From Taiwanofungus camphoratus (lineage: Eukaryota; Basidiomycota; Agaricomycetes; Polyporales; Taiwanofungaceae), in the NCBI GenBank assembly GCA_003999685.1, contig CP021221.1, positions 620,001-684,000 on the forward strand: 64,000 nt of DNA. Direction: 5' to 3'. The notes beneath the pieces were generated by a model, which made no database searches, was not told where the DNA came from, and saw only the letters and a list, made by a program, of their open reading frames with translations. Shown piece by piece: positions 1-11,827 of the stretch (positions within the stretch are counted from its first letter, which is position 1; the number at the start of each line of letters is the position of its first letter). Made by a program: the position numbers and the translations under genes.

Positions 1-492
1 TCGGTCCCTATGTAAGTCAAACGCACCTGGTACACGATGTCGAAGTTCTCCTTGAGTGTTTCGGCGGAGATGTGACCGAAATACTCGCAAAGAATATCGA
101 TGAACGTCTGCAGGAATGCAAACGCATACAAGGGATCCACTGGGTAGGATTGTGTTTGTCATCTCAGGGGAATCTCACACACAATCCGTACTCACCATCA
201 CCACTGACAGGGCAAATGAACCTCAGTCCACCACGCCTCACATGACAGCATGCGCTGGGCTTGTCCAGGCCTGAAACATAAAGGACGGGGTCGACATGGT
301 CTGGTCTAATGGCGTCGGCGAGGGCGCTGTTCAATGCGTCTATATAGAGGAGCGGATAGGCAGGAGGGGTGGAACGGAACCCGGACTGAATGACAGGTCG
401 TCTTGGCCGAGCTATGAGAACACAAACAAAACACTATGAGAGAGAACGCACCCCGTAGAGTCAAGAATGATGAGACCGTCGATGGCCATCAT
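1..492 (-). CDS. APM3: AP-3 adaptor complex subunit mu, 5' part (runs off left edge)
   Basis: N-terminal part of a clathrin-adaptor medium chain, best fit the mu subunit of AP-3, which sorts cargo from Golgi or endosome to the vacuole. The ATG is at 490-492 (or 487-489). The first exon gives MMAIDGLIILDSTG; a donor GTGCGT and an acceptor inside CCAAG join it to RPVIQSGFRS, then PAYPLLYIDALNSALA and LDKPSACCHVRRGGLRF, typical of fungal AP-3 mu N-termini. A second short intron (about 138-196) leads to VDPLYAFAFLQTFIDI and ETLKENFDIVYQ, the conserved longin-domain end of mu chains. The next donor lies near position 27. The C-terminal mu-homology domain is outside the window. Assigning AP-3 rather than AP-1 or AP-2 is inference from these blocks. 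Confidence 0.75.
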
Positions 493-1016
493 TAACGACG
501 GTCGTGTGCCAGGGTATGCTCAATGACAACAGCTTCTGATGAACGTATCTCAAGGTTGTGGTGTGCTATGGCAGAATACCTCAGACGTGAAGGCTAGAGT
601 AAAGTCATGATCATGGCGGTCTCACGCTTGTGGAACAGTGCGAGACCGCGCTGGGATGAGGAGGATCACAGCTACTATAGTACCTGTTACAACATCCACC
701 GTACTGCAGATCAGAGACCAAGCAGTGTAATTACAGTTTCCATTGTTTTACTTGAACTAGTACATGTATCCTGCATCCTCATCTAGGCTCTGTTTCTCCA
801 CAACGGGTACGATACCAATAACATAAAACCCCGTAGTGCGCATCACCTTTCTATCGTAGGTAGACAACAAAGAAGCGGAAACAACAAAAGCCCAATGAAC
901 GGTGGAAGTACAGTCGAGGCTATTGAGACATTAGTGCTTCAGGATGACTAAGATACAAATGTGTTGCCGCGAGGACCGCGGCCACCATGCAATACAAGGC
1001 AGTGAAGTCCGGAAGT
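493..1016. other. Intergenic, 5' of APM3 and 3' of hexokinase
   Basis: About 520 bases between two genes that both read on the minus strand. It should hold the AP-3 mu promoter and the hexokinase 3' UTR. I see no ORF, repeat or RNA gene that I can support. Confidence 0.6.
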
Positions 1017-3670
1017 CTAATGTCCTTGCTTTACGGCCTGTAGAGCACACAGCGCAGCTGCCGAAACATAGTCAGGGATGACGAAGACATTCATGATGAG
1101 AGGAGCGTTACCTCCAACACCGCTTCCGTCCTTCGCTAAACCGATCTCGACGCGCTTCTCAACCTCCTCACCCACCAAAGAACGCAACGAATCACGAAGA
1201 TGCGTGTTGAAGTTGGGATAGTGTTGAATGAGACTGCAATTTCCATGATTCGTGATTAGCGGCCATATTCCAGAGGTCCATTTAAACAAAACCCACCTTC
1301 CATCAACGCCAACGGTGATTCGCTCTTCATCAGGAACAAATCCGCCTCCAAGCTTCGCACGCTCTGTCTGCACTAGCACGGCCGCGAGGGCAGTCCCGCT
1401 CAGCTTCGCCGCACGGTTCGCAACAAGCGACGACGCCCAGCGCACGATGGCCGCATCGCGCAATGAGACGTCCGCCGAGTGGAGTGAGAGCCGCTGGGTG
1501 ATGATGCTGCGAATGCGTTCCAGCCGCGCAAGGTCCGTAGGACCGAGGGAGTCGACGTCCGTGAAGTGTGGGGATTGCCAATCCTGTGCCGTGCCGTTTA
1601 CCTTCACTCCTGCTGCTTGCTCAGCGCGACCAGACTCCCACGCCTCTTCGACCTCACTCATCACCGCCGTGTCTAGCCCATAGTGTGTATTCAGCGGCTC
1701 GCTCGACTTGCCGTTGAACAGGAGTGGTCGTGGTGCGGCGTCAATGAGCGAGAGGAGAATGTTGCGTGTGATCTCACCAAGGTACATGCCTGAGATGAAC
1801 TTCTCGAACGCCTGCAGGTGAGGGTTTATGGATTCGCGATCAAGCTTATTGTCGTATGGTGTAGTGGGAAGTGTCGTACGCTAGGAAAAGTATACGGGGG
1901 TCAAGTGTGGGCGAGAGATAAGCGATGGAAGGCAGACATACCGTGTTGTTGAATGCGCCCCACTCGGTATTGACGATCATAAGCCCACCCTTTGTTCGTG
2001 CCGGAGAGTCGCCGAGCTTCTTGATCCTTTCCACACTCTCAACATAGGCGCCATTTGTCCCCGTACCAAAAATACTGCCTACACGTAATAGCAGGAACAG
2101 GTCGTTCGGTAAGATTCAAGCGTTTGTAGAAAGCCAACGTTGACAAATACGCACCGAGAACGCAGCCTCCTGCGGTGTACGCACGCGACAGCAAAGCACC
2201 CACAGTCTGTTACCTCGCGTAGATCAGTTATGACATACTCCACAGACCGCAGATGAAGAGCAGCACAACAATCCAGGGCTTTAGGGAGATAGGAGAGGCG
2301 CCCTTACTCACATCATTTACGAGCGCTACGCACTGCACATGCAGATGCTTTCTGTCGAAAGCATCCTGTAGCAGGCGCACGACGTCCCTTCCGATCGCAT
2401 TCTTGGCCGAGAACCCCTTTGTCCATGTGAGAATCTTGCCCTGGTCGAGCGCAGTCTGCTCTACGGGGAAACTGAACGTTAAGCCCAACGGAATGGCGGG
2501 CTGCACGGGGAGGTTGAAGGCGTCAGGACCGGCGGACGAAACAGGCGTGGTAAGTGCGATAGGTGAGTTGCTCTCGGAAAATTCGGTAAGGAAAGCATCG
2601 ACGGAGTCGGCAAGGTAGTCTGTTGGCATGGGATGGATCAGCCGTCTGTAAACTAGCACAAAACCAAACAATGGAGCATAGACAGAACTTACCGAAGAGT
2701 GCTGACGCTTCTCCCGTCTTCAATTGTTCGGACACCCTGTATTTCTGCTGTCGCAATCGAAAATCGTGGTTTCCGAGAAGTTGTACCTCACAAACACGAC
2801 TGCACAATACGAATCAGGCGAGCGTTCAGCGCAAAGATCTCGGCAAGGCCACTTACAGGTTTGTTCCACCTAGATCAAGTGCCAAAAATGTTCTGAGAAG
2901 AAGTTAGTCAATGACCTGTGCTGCTTTAAATTGAATCCACCATTGCACAATTGCAGAATCTCTATCAGACGGTGTATGCTCGTCTCTGCTGAAGACCTCT
3001 TAAAGGCAGGCACTCAGGAATGGAGCGACGAGAATCAGGTACCGATATAGCAGGTTTCCAATGCACGCGATAGCAGAACTCGGAGTCACATGCACCGTGT
3101 CAGAACTCGAGCATCTTCGCAGAGATACTCTCATATCGATGTAGGGTTTCTCCGATAATTTCAAAGTTACGCCGAACTCATAATCATATCGTTTGAACAT
3201 GCATGGAAGAAGCAAGAAGCGTCAGATTCCCATACATAGCCGCGCAGATACCGGTCACAGAACGGAGCGCGTCGGCATGAAAACCTGACGCTGGTAGCAG
3301 AACGCAGAGTATAGGGAAGGCGGACGCCCAAGATACACACGGCCACAATCGCGCGCAACGATTACGCCATCCTATGGAATTGGAAAGTAGAGCACTCACC
3401 CGGTCTCTGTGCCATCTGGTACTCCAGTAACAAAAGTAGGTCTTAAGATCTAGGTGAACACCCAGCTCCATGGAAATCACAAAAATCAAGAACACACATC
3501 ATGGCCATTGGATGATTGTACTCTCCCAACCCGAGGCTAAAATCCGCGAGGAATTGCTGTGTGATTTTAACCAGAGCATCCTGGTCGAGTTGGAATTGGC
3601 TCTCGATGTCATCGAAGACCTTGCGAGCTGCATCCCAAGACGGGTCATATAAAGCCGTTGTCTTTGCCAT
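1017..3670 (-). CDS. Hexokinase / glucokinase
   Basis: ATP-dependent phosphorylation of glucose at C6, first step of glycolysis, cytosolic. Nine exons (minus): 3498-3670, 3400-3441, 2857-2892, 2693-2799, 2312-2652, 2155-2206, 1942-2078, 1297-1880, 1017-1233. They total 563 codons with stop. Hexokinase signatures follow in order: IPTFVTGVPDGTETG, then LALDLGGTNLRVCEV (ATP-binding phosphate loop), LTFSFPVEQTAL with LTWTKGF (sugar site), VALVNDTVGALLSRAY (catalytic Asp in VNDT), GSIFGTGTNGAYVE, and MIVNTEWGAFNN. The protein ends ALQAVKQGH. An in-frame ATG at 3760 would add 30 residues; 3670 was chosen because it gives a normal N-terminal length. Two introns are odd: 2893-3399 is 507 nt, far longer than the rest, and 2653-2692 is only 40 nt. 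Whether it acts mainly as hexokinase or as glucokinase cannot be told from sequence. Confidence 0.93.
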
Positions 3671-4856
3671 CTGCGCGGAAGGGTAAGGGGGGGCAAGCTG
3701 GGATGAGAGGTTGAACTGAAAGTTGCTAGAGCGTACGCCAAGATGGTCGAAACGATCCATCTCTTATGACATACGGTGTGTATCACGTGATGCGAAATCG
3801 AGCTGATCAGTGAATCGACTTCCTCTTCCAGTCGTTGCTCAGTAACGTTGCGCGTCTTTATGCCTAGATGGGCGCCGGGACTTTCTGTCGGTTTGCTTTA
3901 CACTGCATCTGGATTTTCACCGCCGCCTTTCTCTACCTGAAGGTTCTCGACTTTCTCCGTCCGATGCAGGGTGTCTCAGGTGCGACGACATCCAGGCTCC
4001 GATTGGCTAGATCGCCTTGCGGAGGCCCAGAGCTGTTCACGGCCACTCCTGGTTCCGTCGTGAGTGGACAGCATATACGTGCAATGGAGTGACTGCGCTA
4101 CGATGTGCCTAAGGTGTGCTCGTTAGAATGGTTCGTATTTTGGAGAGCTTCAGTTGACTCACTGAGATTGGAAATGCACGTCCCCAACACTGCCTCTTGT
4201 CTGTTAACTAATGGAGGCTTATGTATATGTTATCATGTAAGTCGGCTTCTATGCTCGAATTATCGTATGTATTAGATGCACGAACCGAAATCTGAACACC
4301 TTGTTGAGAACCACTGGCACATTGAATGCGCGATGTTTGCGCGTCTTGGATCAGAGGACAAATGACGTGCTCCTGTATGCGGCAAAATAGTTGCAACATG
4401 AACGTTCAACGCTGGGTCTTGCATGAGGTCCCTATCAGTCTTGAAAGCTTGATCAGTGCTCTGAGAAACCATTCACGATGCGACCGAGTATTCGTATGTT
4501 GCATATGAGATGCTAAATAAGGCAAGTCTCGCAAACTTCTGCCTCGAACCGGTAGCGCACTGTTGTACATAATACGCTGACCCAGGATAACTTTTGAGAT
4601 GAATAGATGCAAAATGTATATGTACTTATGTAAAACAAAAGTGAGCTTTGGAATGAACAATCAAAAATCGGGTGAAATATACCAGGTTGTAGACGAGTGG
4701 TTACAACTTACCTGAACGGGATCGGCCGTTCCCGGCAACAAGTCGGGAAACTTGCAACCGTGACGAGCACGACCTCCACGACATTATTTTCGAGTGCGTC
4801 TGCTTCACCCCTCACGCCACCCCTGCAGACGTGACTTTCATTTATTGCAGATCATA
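3671..4856. other. Intergenic, divergent promoters of hexokinase and ATP synthase d
   Basis: About 1.2 kb between two divergently read genes. It contains only short ORFs, the longest on the plus strand about 74 codons near 3868-4092. That one has a hydrophobic start but no family resemblance, and I do not call it. No repeat or RNA gene seen. Confidence 0.5.
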
Positions 4857-5715
4857 ATGGCCTCAAAAGCAGCCGTTGCCGCGGTGGTAAGCCGAAACCA
4901 ATCTTTTGTAGAATCATCGTGTTACCGACTGCCATGACACACGTTAGGACTTCGCCCGCATCTATTCCTCGCTAGGTCTCTCTAAGGGTACGTGCACTAG
5001 CCAAAACATGCCATCATCATTCTTTGTACTCAAGCAAATGGACGTTGCTAGAGACGGTCGCGGCTCTCCAGGCCTTCCGCAAGCGGCACTCGGACGCTCA
5101 GCGCATCAATGCTCAGTACGCCTCGCAGCCGGCCACCGTCGACCTCGAGCACTACCGCTCCGTCCTTAAGAACAAGGCTGTCGTGGATGAGGCGGAGAAG
5201 ATCCTCCGCGATTTCAAGCCCGTTACGTACGACGTGAGCGCGCATATCAAGGCGATCGAGACTTTCGAGGCAAAGGCGGTATGTCTTATTCCATCCTGGC
5301 ACCGGCCCCATGGGCATATTTCGTACACGCTTAATGTGGCACTCATTTCTGGACATCGTGTTTTCTCATGATATAGGTTGCGAAGGCGAAGGAGACGACT
5401 CAGAAAATCGATATCGAGCTGAAGGATCTCCAGGCCACGCTCGCGAACATCGAGGAGGCGCGTCCCTTCGAGGATCTCTCGGTTCGTATCGGTTCCCTTC
5501 CGTGCTCTTGTATTCAATCTCACTAACCTCGAATAGGCGGAGGAAGTCGGCCAAGCCCACCCGCGCATCTTGGAGGCTGTCGAGACGATGATGAAGAAGG
5601 GCAAGTGGACCGTGCCAGGTGCGCCTCTATCATCCGTTTCGTAAGTCTGTGAATCTCACCAGTCGTATTTCGTGAAGGTTACAAGGAGAAATTCGGCGAC
5701 CTCTCGCTCATGTAA
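4857..5715 (+). CDS. ATP7: Mitochondrial F1Fo ATP synthase subunit d
   Basis: Peripheral-stalk subunit of mitochondrial ATP synthase. Six exons: 4857-4886, 4948-4987, 5052-5278, 5377-5481, 5537-5618, 5678-5715; 174 codons with stop, the usual family length. The joined protein begins MASKAAVAAVDFARIYSSL and contains RKRHSDAQRINAQYASQP, DLEHYRSVLKNKAVVDE, KAIETFEAKAVAKAKET and a C-terminal KGKWTVPGYKEKFGDLSLM, all typical of fungal ATP7. The middle is charged and helical as expected for a stator protein. The start is the first ATG; its exon codes ten residues and ends in phase 0. All introns are GT..AG, 55-98 nt. It ends about 470 bases from the convergent calcineurin B gene. Confidence 0.95.
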
Positions 5716-6187
5716 TCTGTCCTTGTGCCCTTTGTGCCTATCATACCAATAGAATCTGCAGGCGCTTGACGTTGCCTTTGGGTTGAATCAATAGATCGAT
5801 GTGTCGCGTGAGCTGTAAGGCGTCTTGTGCATTACGGCGTAATTCCGGAACGTTATGTGGTGGATCGCCTCCACCCGCTATGAGCCAATGTAGTCATTGT
5901 GACGAAAATCCGATGGTTATATTCGGTACCATGGAACAATGCTGTGGAGACCTCTGCACACTACGGAAACTACATACAATAATACTTCTGACACGACGAT
6001 ATATAGCAAAGACAGGGGCAGGACCTTTTAGTGCGGGAGGGCGACACCGGTGATCGCGGTCATGGCGGACATTACAATTGAATGACAAAAGAACGGGAAA
6101 TCGGAGGCGGCGGACACGACAGGGAGTGAGTGGCAGGAGCTGGTATACGGTGTAGAAGACGGGGTAAATGAAGAGCGGTATAGAGAA
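5716..6187. other. Convergent 3' intergenic region
   Basis: About 470 bases between the stop codons of two genes that read toward each other. Expected to hold both 3' UTRs and poly(A) sites. Nothing else recognisable. Confidence 0.6.
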
Positions 6188-7096
6188 CTAGAATAGGTCT
6201 TCTAAAGTCATTTGTTTTACAATATCCTATGGATGGTTGAGTGAGAATGATCCGCGTTCAAGGTCACGACGGGGGGAGGGGCGTACCGTATTCGACACCA
6301 TTTGCATAAACTCCTCGAAACTCAATCGCCCGTCACCGTCCCTATCCGCCTCCATGATCGTCTTGTCTACGATCTGCTGCAGCTGGCCATCCTTCAGGTT
6401 ATTACCTACCATCATTTTCAGCACGAGAAACAGTTCCCCGTTCGAAATATATCCATCTCGATCCATATCGTAAACTTTGAATGCAACTGAGCGATGCATC
6501 ATGAGTGAGGACAAAGCCTTTAACAAATGACGCGGATCGGAAACGTACAGCGTAGTTTCTCTTCTCGACCTCCTCGACTACTGAATGCGCTCAGTCCTCC
6601 TACAAATTCTTGAAAATCGACTGAGCCACCGCCACTATTCAGAGATAGGTTATCAGCTGCAAGTAGGGGGACACACAAGAGGACTGAGAACCTACTCTTC
6701 ATCGAAGATCGCGATCAGCCGCGACGCAAGAGGATTGTTTGCGATCTGAGGTATTTGCAGAAACTCCTCTCGGTCTATTGATCCAGAGCCGTCACTAAAA
6801 CCGCCACAGAACCCTCAATGAGTCTGATACATTGGGCCACTTTCGAGACTTCTTACCTGTCCAATTTCATAAATCGTTTCTTCAACCGCTCCAGCTCGCT
6901 GGCGTTGACTGGTCAAGAACAAGGCCCAAGGCTCGGATGTCAATCATGTATGTAGGCGTGTCGTAGACGGAACGCACAGTTCGACCGCTTTTGCATGTCC
7001 TCCATGAATTGGGAAGCTGCAGAGGGGGAGAAAATGCCATTAGTACTTGGGCCATGACGGTGTATTCTGAGCAGAAAGCTAACGTGTTTGCCCCAT
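6188..7096 (-). CDS. CNB1: Calcineurin subunit B (regulatory, EF-hand)
   Basis: Ca2+-binding regulatory subunit of the phosphatase calcineurin, acting in cytosol with the catalytic A subunit in stress, ion and morphogenesis signalling. Seven exons (minus): 7084-7096, 6978-7016, 6857-6908, 6696-6794, 6549-6634, 6287-6486, 6188-6226; 176 codons with stop, the standard CNB size. The N-terminus [16 protein letters not shown] has the Gly-2 myristoylation signal. Four EF-hands are visible: [37 protein letters not shown] and [14 protein letters not shown]. The C-terminus [12 protein letters not shown] is typical. The first exon holds only 13 coding bases. It is read divergently from MSS1 with 227 bp between start codons, so the two probably share a promoter region. 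Confidence 0.96.
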
Positions 7097-7323
7097 GATT
7101 GCCTATATTTCGCGTGCCTATTGCAGAATGGTTGTGAGCAGATACAAGCCTGAAATTTAGAGCAGAAGTTTGGGGTAGCAAGGCACTGTATCGCATACAA
7201 GGTCGTGAACGAGTGACCGCGTCTATCTAGACGCCGTGGGAATATTGAACCGCTCTCTTCGTCGGCGCCTGAGCTTGCAACACAGGCTCGACATCGTGTC
7301 CAACGTTGAGGACAGCCATTCGT

Positions 7324-9498
7324 ATGTTGCAGTGCTGGCGTGCTAACGGAATACATATATCCCACCCTTATAGCGCCTTTATATCCTTGTGTCCAGTCCG
7401 ATCATGGCCTTCCAACAGAAATCCTAGGACGAAGGCAGTAATCGAGCACCGCCTCAGGAACTTCGGATGCCATTCTGCTGCGCTTGGCCGTCGGCAGCAT
7501 TTCGTTTGCACCCTAGGCTCTCCTTCTCATGCTCGTTTGGGTGAAGCATTCCTCCATTCCTATGCGTCAAATTGTGGGGGAGTACCAGCTGGATCGCGAT
7601 CAGAGCTGGTGTTATCTGACGCCCAGCGAAGGACTATATACGCCTTGTCGACACCCCCGGGGAAGGCTGGAGTAGGTGTGATCAGAATATCTGGACCGGA
7701 TGCTTTGGAAGCATGGAGAGGTATGGTCAGAACGCGAAGCGTCGAGACCAAAGGCAAAGCTCGCGAGTGTGAACCTGAGCCATGGAAGCTGCATAGGTGT
7801 AGAATTGTCCATCCGCACAGTGGAGAACTATTAGATGATGGTCTCGCCGTATTCTTCAAGGGTGAGCACCTCGTGTTTACTACCGTGGGAGGACCATTTG
7901 ATATTGAGTCTACGCTCAGCACCGAGGTCTTTTACAACGGAGGACGTCGTAGAGTTACATATCCACTCAGGCCGCGCCATCATTTCTTCGGTTCTATCAG
8001 GCCTTTCGTGCTTCCCTTCATGTCGGCCCGCTGAGCCAGGAGAATTTACAAGAAGGGCATTCGAAGGTGGACGCCTCGATTTAACACAGGTAGAAGGGCT
8101 GAAAGACCTGATCGACGCTGAAACCGAAAGTCAGCGGAAAGTCGCGCTGAAATCAGTGGGGGTAGGTGAGAGTTTGCACTTGAATTGAGTGTTCAAGATG
8201 GGAGTATTCATCATACCAAATAGGGTACAAGGAGGGCCCAGTTCGAACAGCTGAGAACAGAAATCATACACTGTCTAGCTCTGGTAGAGGCTCTCATCGA
8301 CTTTGGGGAGGGCGAAGATATCGAGGAAGGCGTTTATGAACAAGGTCAAATTGACATCCATCGTGCCGTCTATAATCGATCTGACTACTCTTTACTTCGT
8401 TGTAGCCAGAGAGCGTGTGCTGAAACTTCAGCGAACAATCCAGGCTCATCTTTCCGACAGCCGCAGAGGCGAGGTTCTGCGTGCGGGTATACGCCTTGCG
8501 ATATTCGGACCACCAAATGCTGGCAAGAGCAGTCTGCTCAACTTCCTTGGTTCGTCCCGGTTGACGAATGACCATCGTTTCGCCGAGACTGACTTTCTTG
8601 CTAGCGCAACGGGAAGCAGCCATAGTCACTCCCGTACCAGGTACAACACGGGATATCCTGGAACTCTCACTGGATATTGGCGGCTTGCCCGTAATTGTTG
8701 CTGACACCGCTGGCTTACGCAATACAGACGACATTGTCGAGAAAATTGGCGTTGAGCGGGCAAAACAGATGTGGGCACTCCATTCCTGTCTCGATCTTGA
8801 TCTCATCAGCGATGTTAGGGTACAGGCCGCAGACGTTTCTCTGTGTGTTCTTTCACTGCCAGACCTGCTACAGAGTAGTTCAGCCGGCAGCAGCGCCCCC
8901 CTTAGTTTCCCTCCCTCTGTCTCAGCTCTGATAACGGAGAAGACGTATCTGCTCCTGAACAAGGTGGATTTGGTCCATGCCACGCCTGCAGATGCTGCCA
9001 CTATTCTAGAAACTCTTCACGTGGCTGGGGCATGGATGCTCAGTTTGACTACCGGCGAGGGGACACAGGCTTTCTTGGATGGATTCGGAAGTGCTCTACA
9101 AAAGCGGTATGCCTATATGTATTTGTCTTGAATAATCTACTGTAATGTTGAACCGTGTTATTTAGTTACGACATCCTGCTGCAACATGGCTCCGACAGGG
9201 AAGAACCACTCATCACTCATTCACGACATCGTGTGCACCTTGAGAATGCACTACGGTTCTTACAGGCGTTCCTGGACACTCGTAAGTCCAATGTTTCCAT
9301 CATCGTTGCCACGCCTCACCTGGACCTTTTCTTGTGCACATGATGACTAATAACTGTATTCTTTAAGGCCCGGAAGACGTCGTACTCGGCGCTGAGGAAT
9401 TAAGATACGCCGCGCACGCAGTGGGTAAAATATCTGGACTGATTGACGTTGAGGATGTTTTAGACGTGTTGTTTCGCGATTTCTGTATTGGAAAATAG
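7324..9498 (+). CDS. MSS1: Mitochondrial tRNA-modification GTPase MSS1 (MnmE/GTPBP3)
   Basis: With MTO1, modifies the wobble uridine (C5) of several mitochondrial tRNAs. Exons 7324-7861, 7920-8161, 8224-8344, 8406-8549, 8605-9106, 9166-9281, 9368-9498; 598 codons with stop. Inside the fifth, 8771-8818 (GT..AG, 48 nt, in frame) is probably a further intron, since its removal gives [16 protein letters not shown], closer to the family. Domain order: an Arg-rich mitochondrial presequence; TrmE N-domain with [18 protein letters not shown] and [15 protein letters not shown] plus [16 protein letters not shown]; helical domain; GTPase motifs GPPNAGKSS (G1), PGTTRD (G2), DTAGL (G3), NKVD (G4). The protein ends in FCIGK, the catalytic C-x-G-K tail that defines MnmE. 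The start is the first ATG of the open frame; the presequence boundary is uncertain. Confidence 0.94.
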
Positions 9499-10893
9499 AT
9501 CTGCTCAGCAACGTAATCCAGGAAACAAGATTCGTCGCGGTGATGTCGATGCATAGTCTCGGTATAATGGTTTCGCCCCAACAACGGAAAGGCTGTTTGG
9601 CTTGAAGAAATGCATATACGGTCACATGATCGTGTCACACTTGCAGAACGCGTCGCTTCCTCTGACCTGGATTGCATTATTGTTCACTTTCTCATTAGAG
9701 ACCGATTGGGGACGGTCCTGTTTCAGCAGAAGACTTGTACGAACCGGTTGCACGATGACAGAAACAACAACCTCGAATCATGCATGGCCCGTTCGTTCCG
9801 CAAGTTAGGATTTCTTTCACCTTTTGACTAATTCTGACTCGAGGGTGTATGAAAACTCTTGAATATATTTGAAGACACCAGGGTTATTGCTATTGAGCTC
9901 ATCGATGAGCTGCATCGTTCTATTAATTCCTTCACGGAAGGGTTGCGGACCTCAATGCGTAGCGTCGGACTCACTCGGATGCAATGAGTCTGTGTATTTT
10001 GAGTACATGTGAGCGATTGAAACATTCTAGTCTCATTGATTGGTATGATGATCCCAGGTAAAGTACAAAAAAGCTGAGCAGTAAACCTGATAAGGTAGCG
10101 GATCGCAGGCACCGAACAGTGTTTTCTTAAGTCCGCAGCTTTTATCTCTGATTTGAGGATTGATCTCCGCGTCATTGTGCTGGAACGTTAAGATAGAGCG
10201 AATTTCTGTTACTAGCCACGTCCCATGGTTTGTAGCAGCATGACAAAACACTGCTCTTGATTGTTTTTTGTCAAAAATCTGCCAGAAATGTCTTGGACAG
10301 CTCACCACACTCGACTTCGCAAAAGCCCCAAACCAGCTTACGCGAGGTATTCTCGATCTTGTACCAAGTCCTCCTTCCTTGACCTGATTGTCGGTCATGC
10401 AGAGAGAGACTATTATTTAGATCTAAGGAGTACAAAGTTTTGAACAAGAAAGGCTCAGAGTTGTGTTAAACAAGGGCCCATGATACTTGTTCTCGAGTCT
10501 TTTGTTCCTGTCGGGGAAAACGGTCAAGGTCGAACTCCACTGAGTACGAGTCTCAACAACCTTCCGGAAACAGAAGCAAAAGGATTGGTCATGAAGTCTT
10601 TTGTCTCCGGGGGCCACTTGTATATGAAAGGTAGATACCCAAGTCTCCAAGTTGTATCAACCTCTCATATATAAGTGGCCCAAAATAAGCACTCACCTTG
10701 AAGTCCTTTAAGTCATCTTGCAATGACCTACCTATCCAAAGTGAGAGTCTGGTGAGCCTGTCTTCGTCTTAGTTTCAGTACTATAGAGCAAATGACCAAG
10801 CTCGAGAAATTTGAGAGATTAGAACTGCAGGCACTTGAGATCAGAACAAAATATGTCGGTCAGGAACAGGTGGTAGCACCAGCAAAACTCCAC

Positions 10894-11080
10894 TGCTACT
10901 TTTTTGCTTCTTTTTTGTGCTTCCCTTTGTTATTCTCTTGCCACAAGCACCAAAGGACTACAAGACAATAAGACAATTATTTGCAAAAACTATTTCATTG
11001 TCTTATTGTCTTGTAGTCCTTTGGTGCTTGTGGCAAGAGAATAACAAAGGGAAGCACAGAAAAGAAGCAAAAAAGTAACA
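10894..11080. repeat. Near-perfect palindrome, 84-nt arms and 19-nt loop
   Basis: The left arm 10894-10977 and the right arm 10997-11080 are reverse complements at 82 of 84 positions by direct comparison. The two mismatches lie in the outer third. The loop is 10978-10996. The inner ends of the arms carry the tandem words AAGACAATAAGACAAT, and GTGCTT/AAGCAC forms a smaller nested palindrome inside each arm. No coding frame crosses it. Such near-identity means recent formation or active maintenance. Candidates are a foldback or MITE-like element, or a hairpin RNA locus. I could not see a clear target-site duplication. Confidence 0.9.
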
Positions 11081-11370
11081 GGAAGTTATGCTGATGCTGG
11101 CATATACTTCTCGGTAGCAATGTTGAATGGCCAGTCAGAGACAAAGACCTGAGCTTATTCCCAGTACTTGTACTGGAGAATGTTGACCAAGAGCCCAGTC
11201 ACAAACAGTTGGCAGGAAGCGGAATGTGCTCACCTACATGCACATGTATCAGGGGAGGGCGCGACTATGGGTAAGATGGTCGAGTAGTAGAAAGCGAAGA
11301 TGGGGAGAAGATCTACTGTCAACGGTGAATTTATATCCTCACAGAACTTTCCTGTCAGTCAGCCTCCAAG

Positions 11371-11399
11371 GGCTGACAAGTGGCTGACAGAGGCTGACA
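11371..11399. repeat. GGCTGACA direct repeats (3 copies)
   Basis: GGCTGACA starts at 11371, 11382 and 11392, separated by two or three bases. The reverse complement of seven of its bases (GTCAGCC) occurs just upstream. Spacing near one helical turn (10-11 bp) would suit a protein-binding cluster, but this is inference. Confidence 0.55.
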
Positions 11400-11827
11400 C
11401 CGCCATTGTGAGCTCAGTCGAAAACGATACTGAGAAGCACACCGATCGTTGATCGAAGTGTGACCGACAATGATCTCAATCTCAATCGCATAACGGGGGG
11501 GACAAAGCAACATTGTGCACGTCTATTGAGTGAAGAGACCCTTGCCCAGAAAGTTGACCAGAATCACACAAATACCTGAAAGAATTCAGGGCCAGAAAGG
11601 TCTCAAGGACTCGTACGTTCGATACCATTCTTGAGAAACCAGTCCTACTGAGAACGCGATAGAAAAATAATCTGATTGAGATAGTAAATCTGCATAGTGG
11701 GTACATTAATCAAACTTTCCAGAGGCCATTAGTAGCGCAGAGTACTCTATACAACAATAGTACATCAGGACCGGGTTAAACCAGCGGAGAAGCATCCTAA
11801 ATACAATTACATCGCTCGCCTGTGGGC

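Larger units (their letters stand above)
9499..11827. other. Gene-free AT-richer region between MSS1 and the F-box gene
   Basis: About 2.3 kb with only short ORFs and no family resemblance on either strand. It holds the large palindrome at 10894-11080 and a cluster of GGCTGACA direct repeats at 11371-11399 with an inverted partner just upstream (GTCAGCC near 11358-11364). The rest looks like decayed intergenic sequence. Confidence 0.5.

Noticed and set aside
3868-4092. 74-codon ORF with a hydrophobic start
   Set aside because: Could be read as a small secreted protein, but there is no supporting context and it lies in a divergent promoter region.
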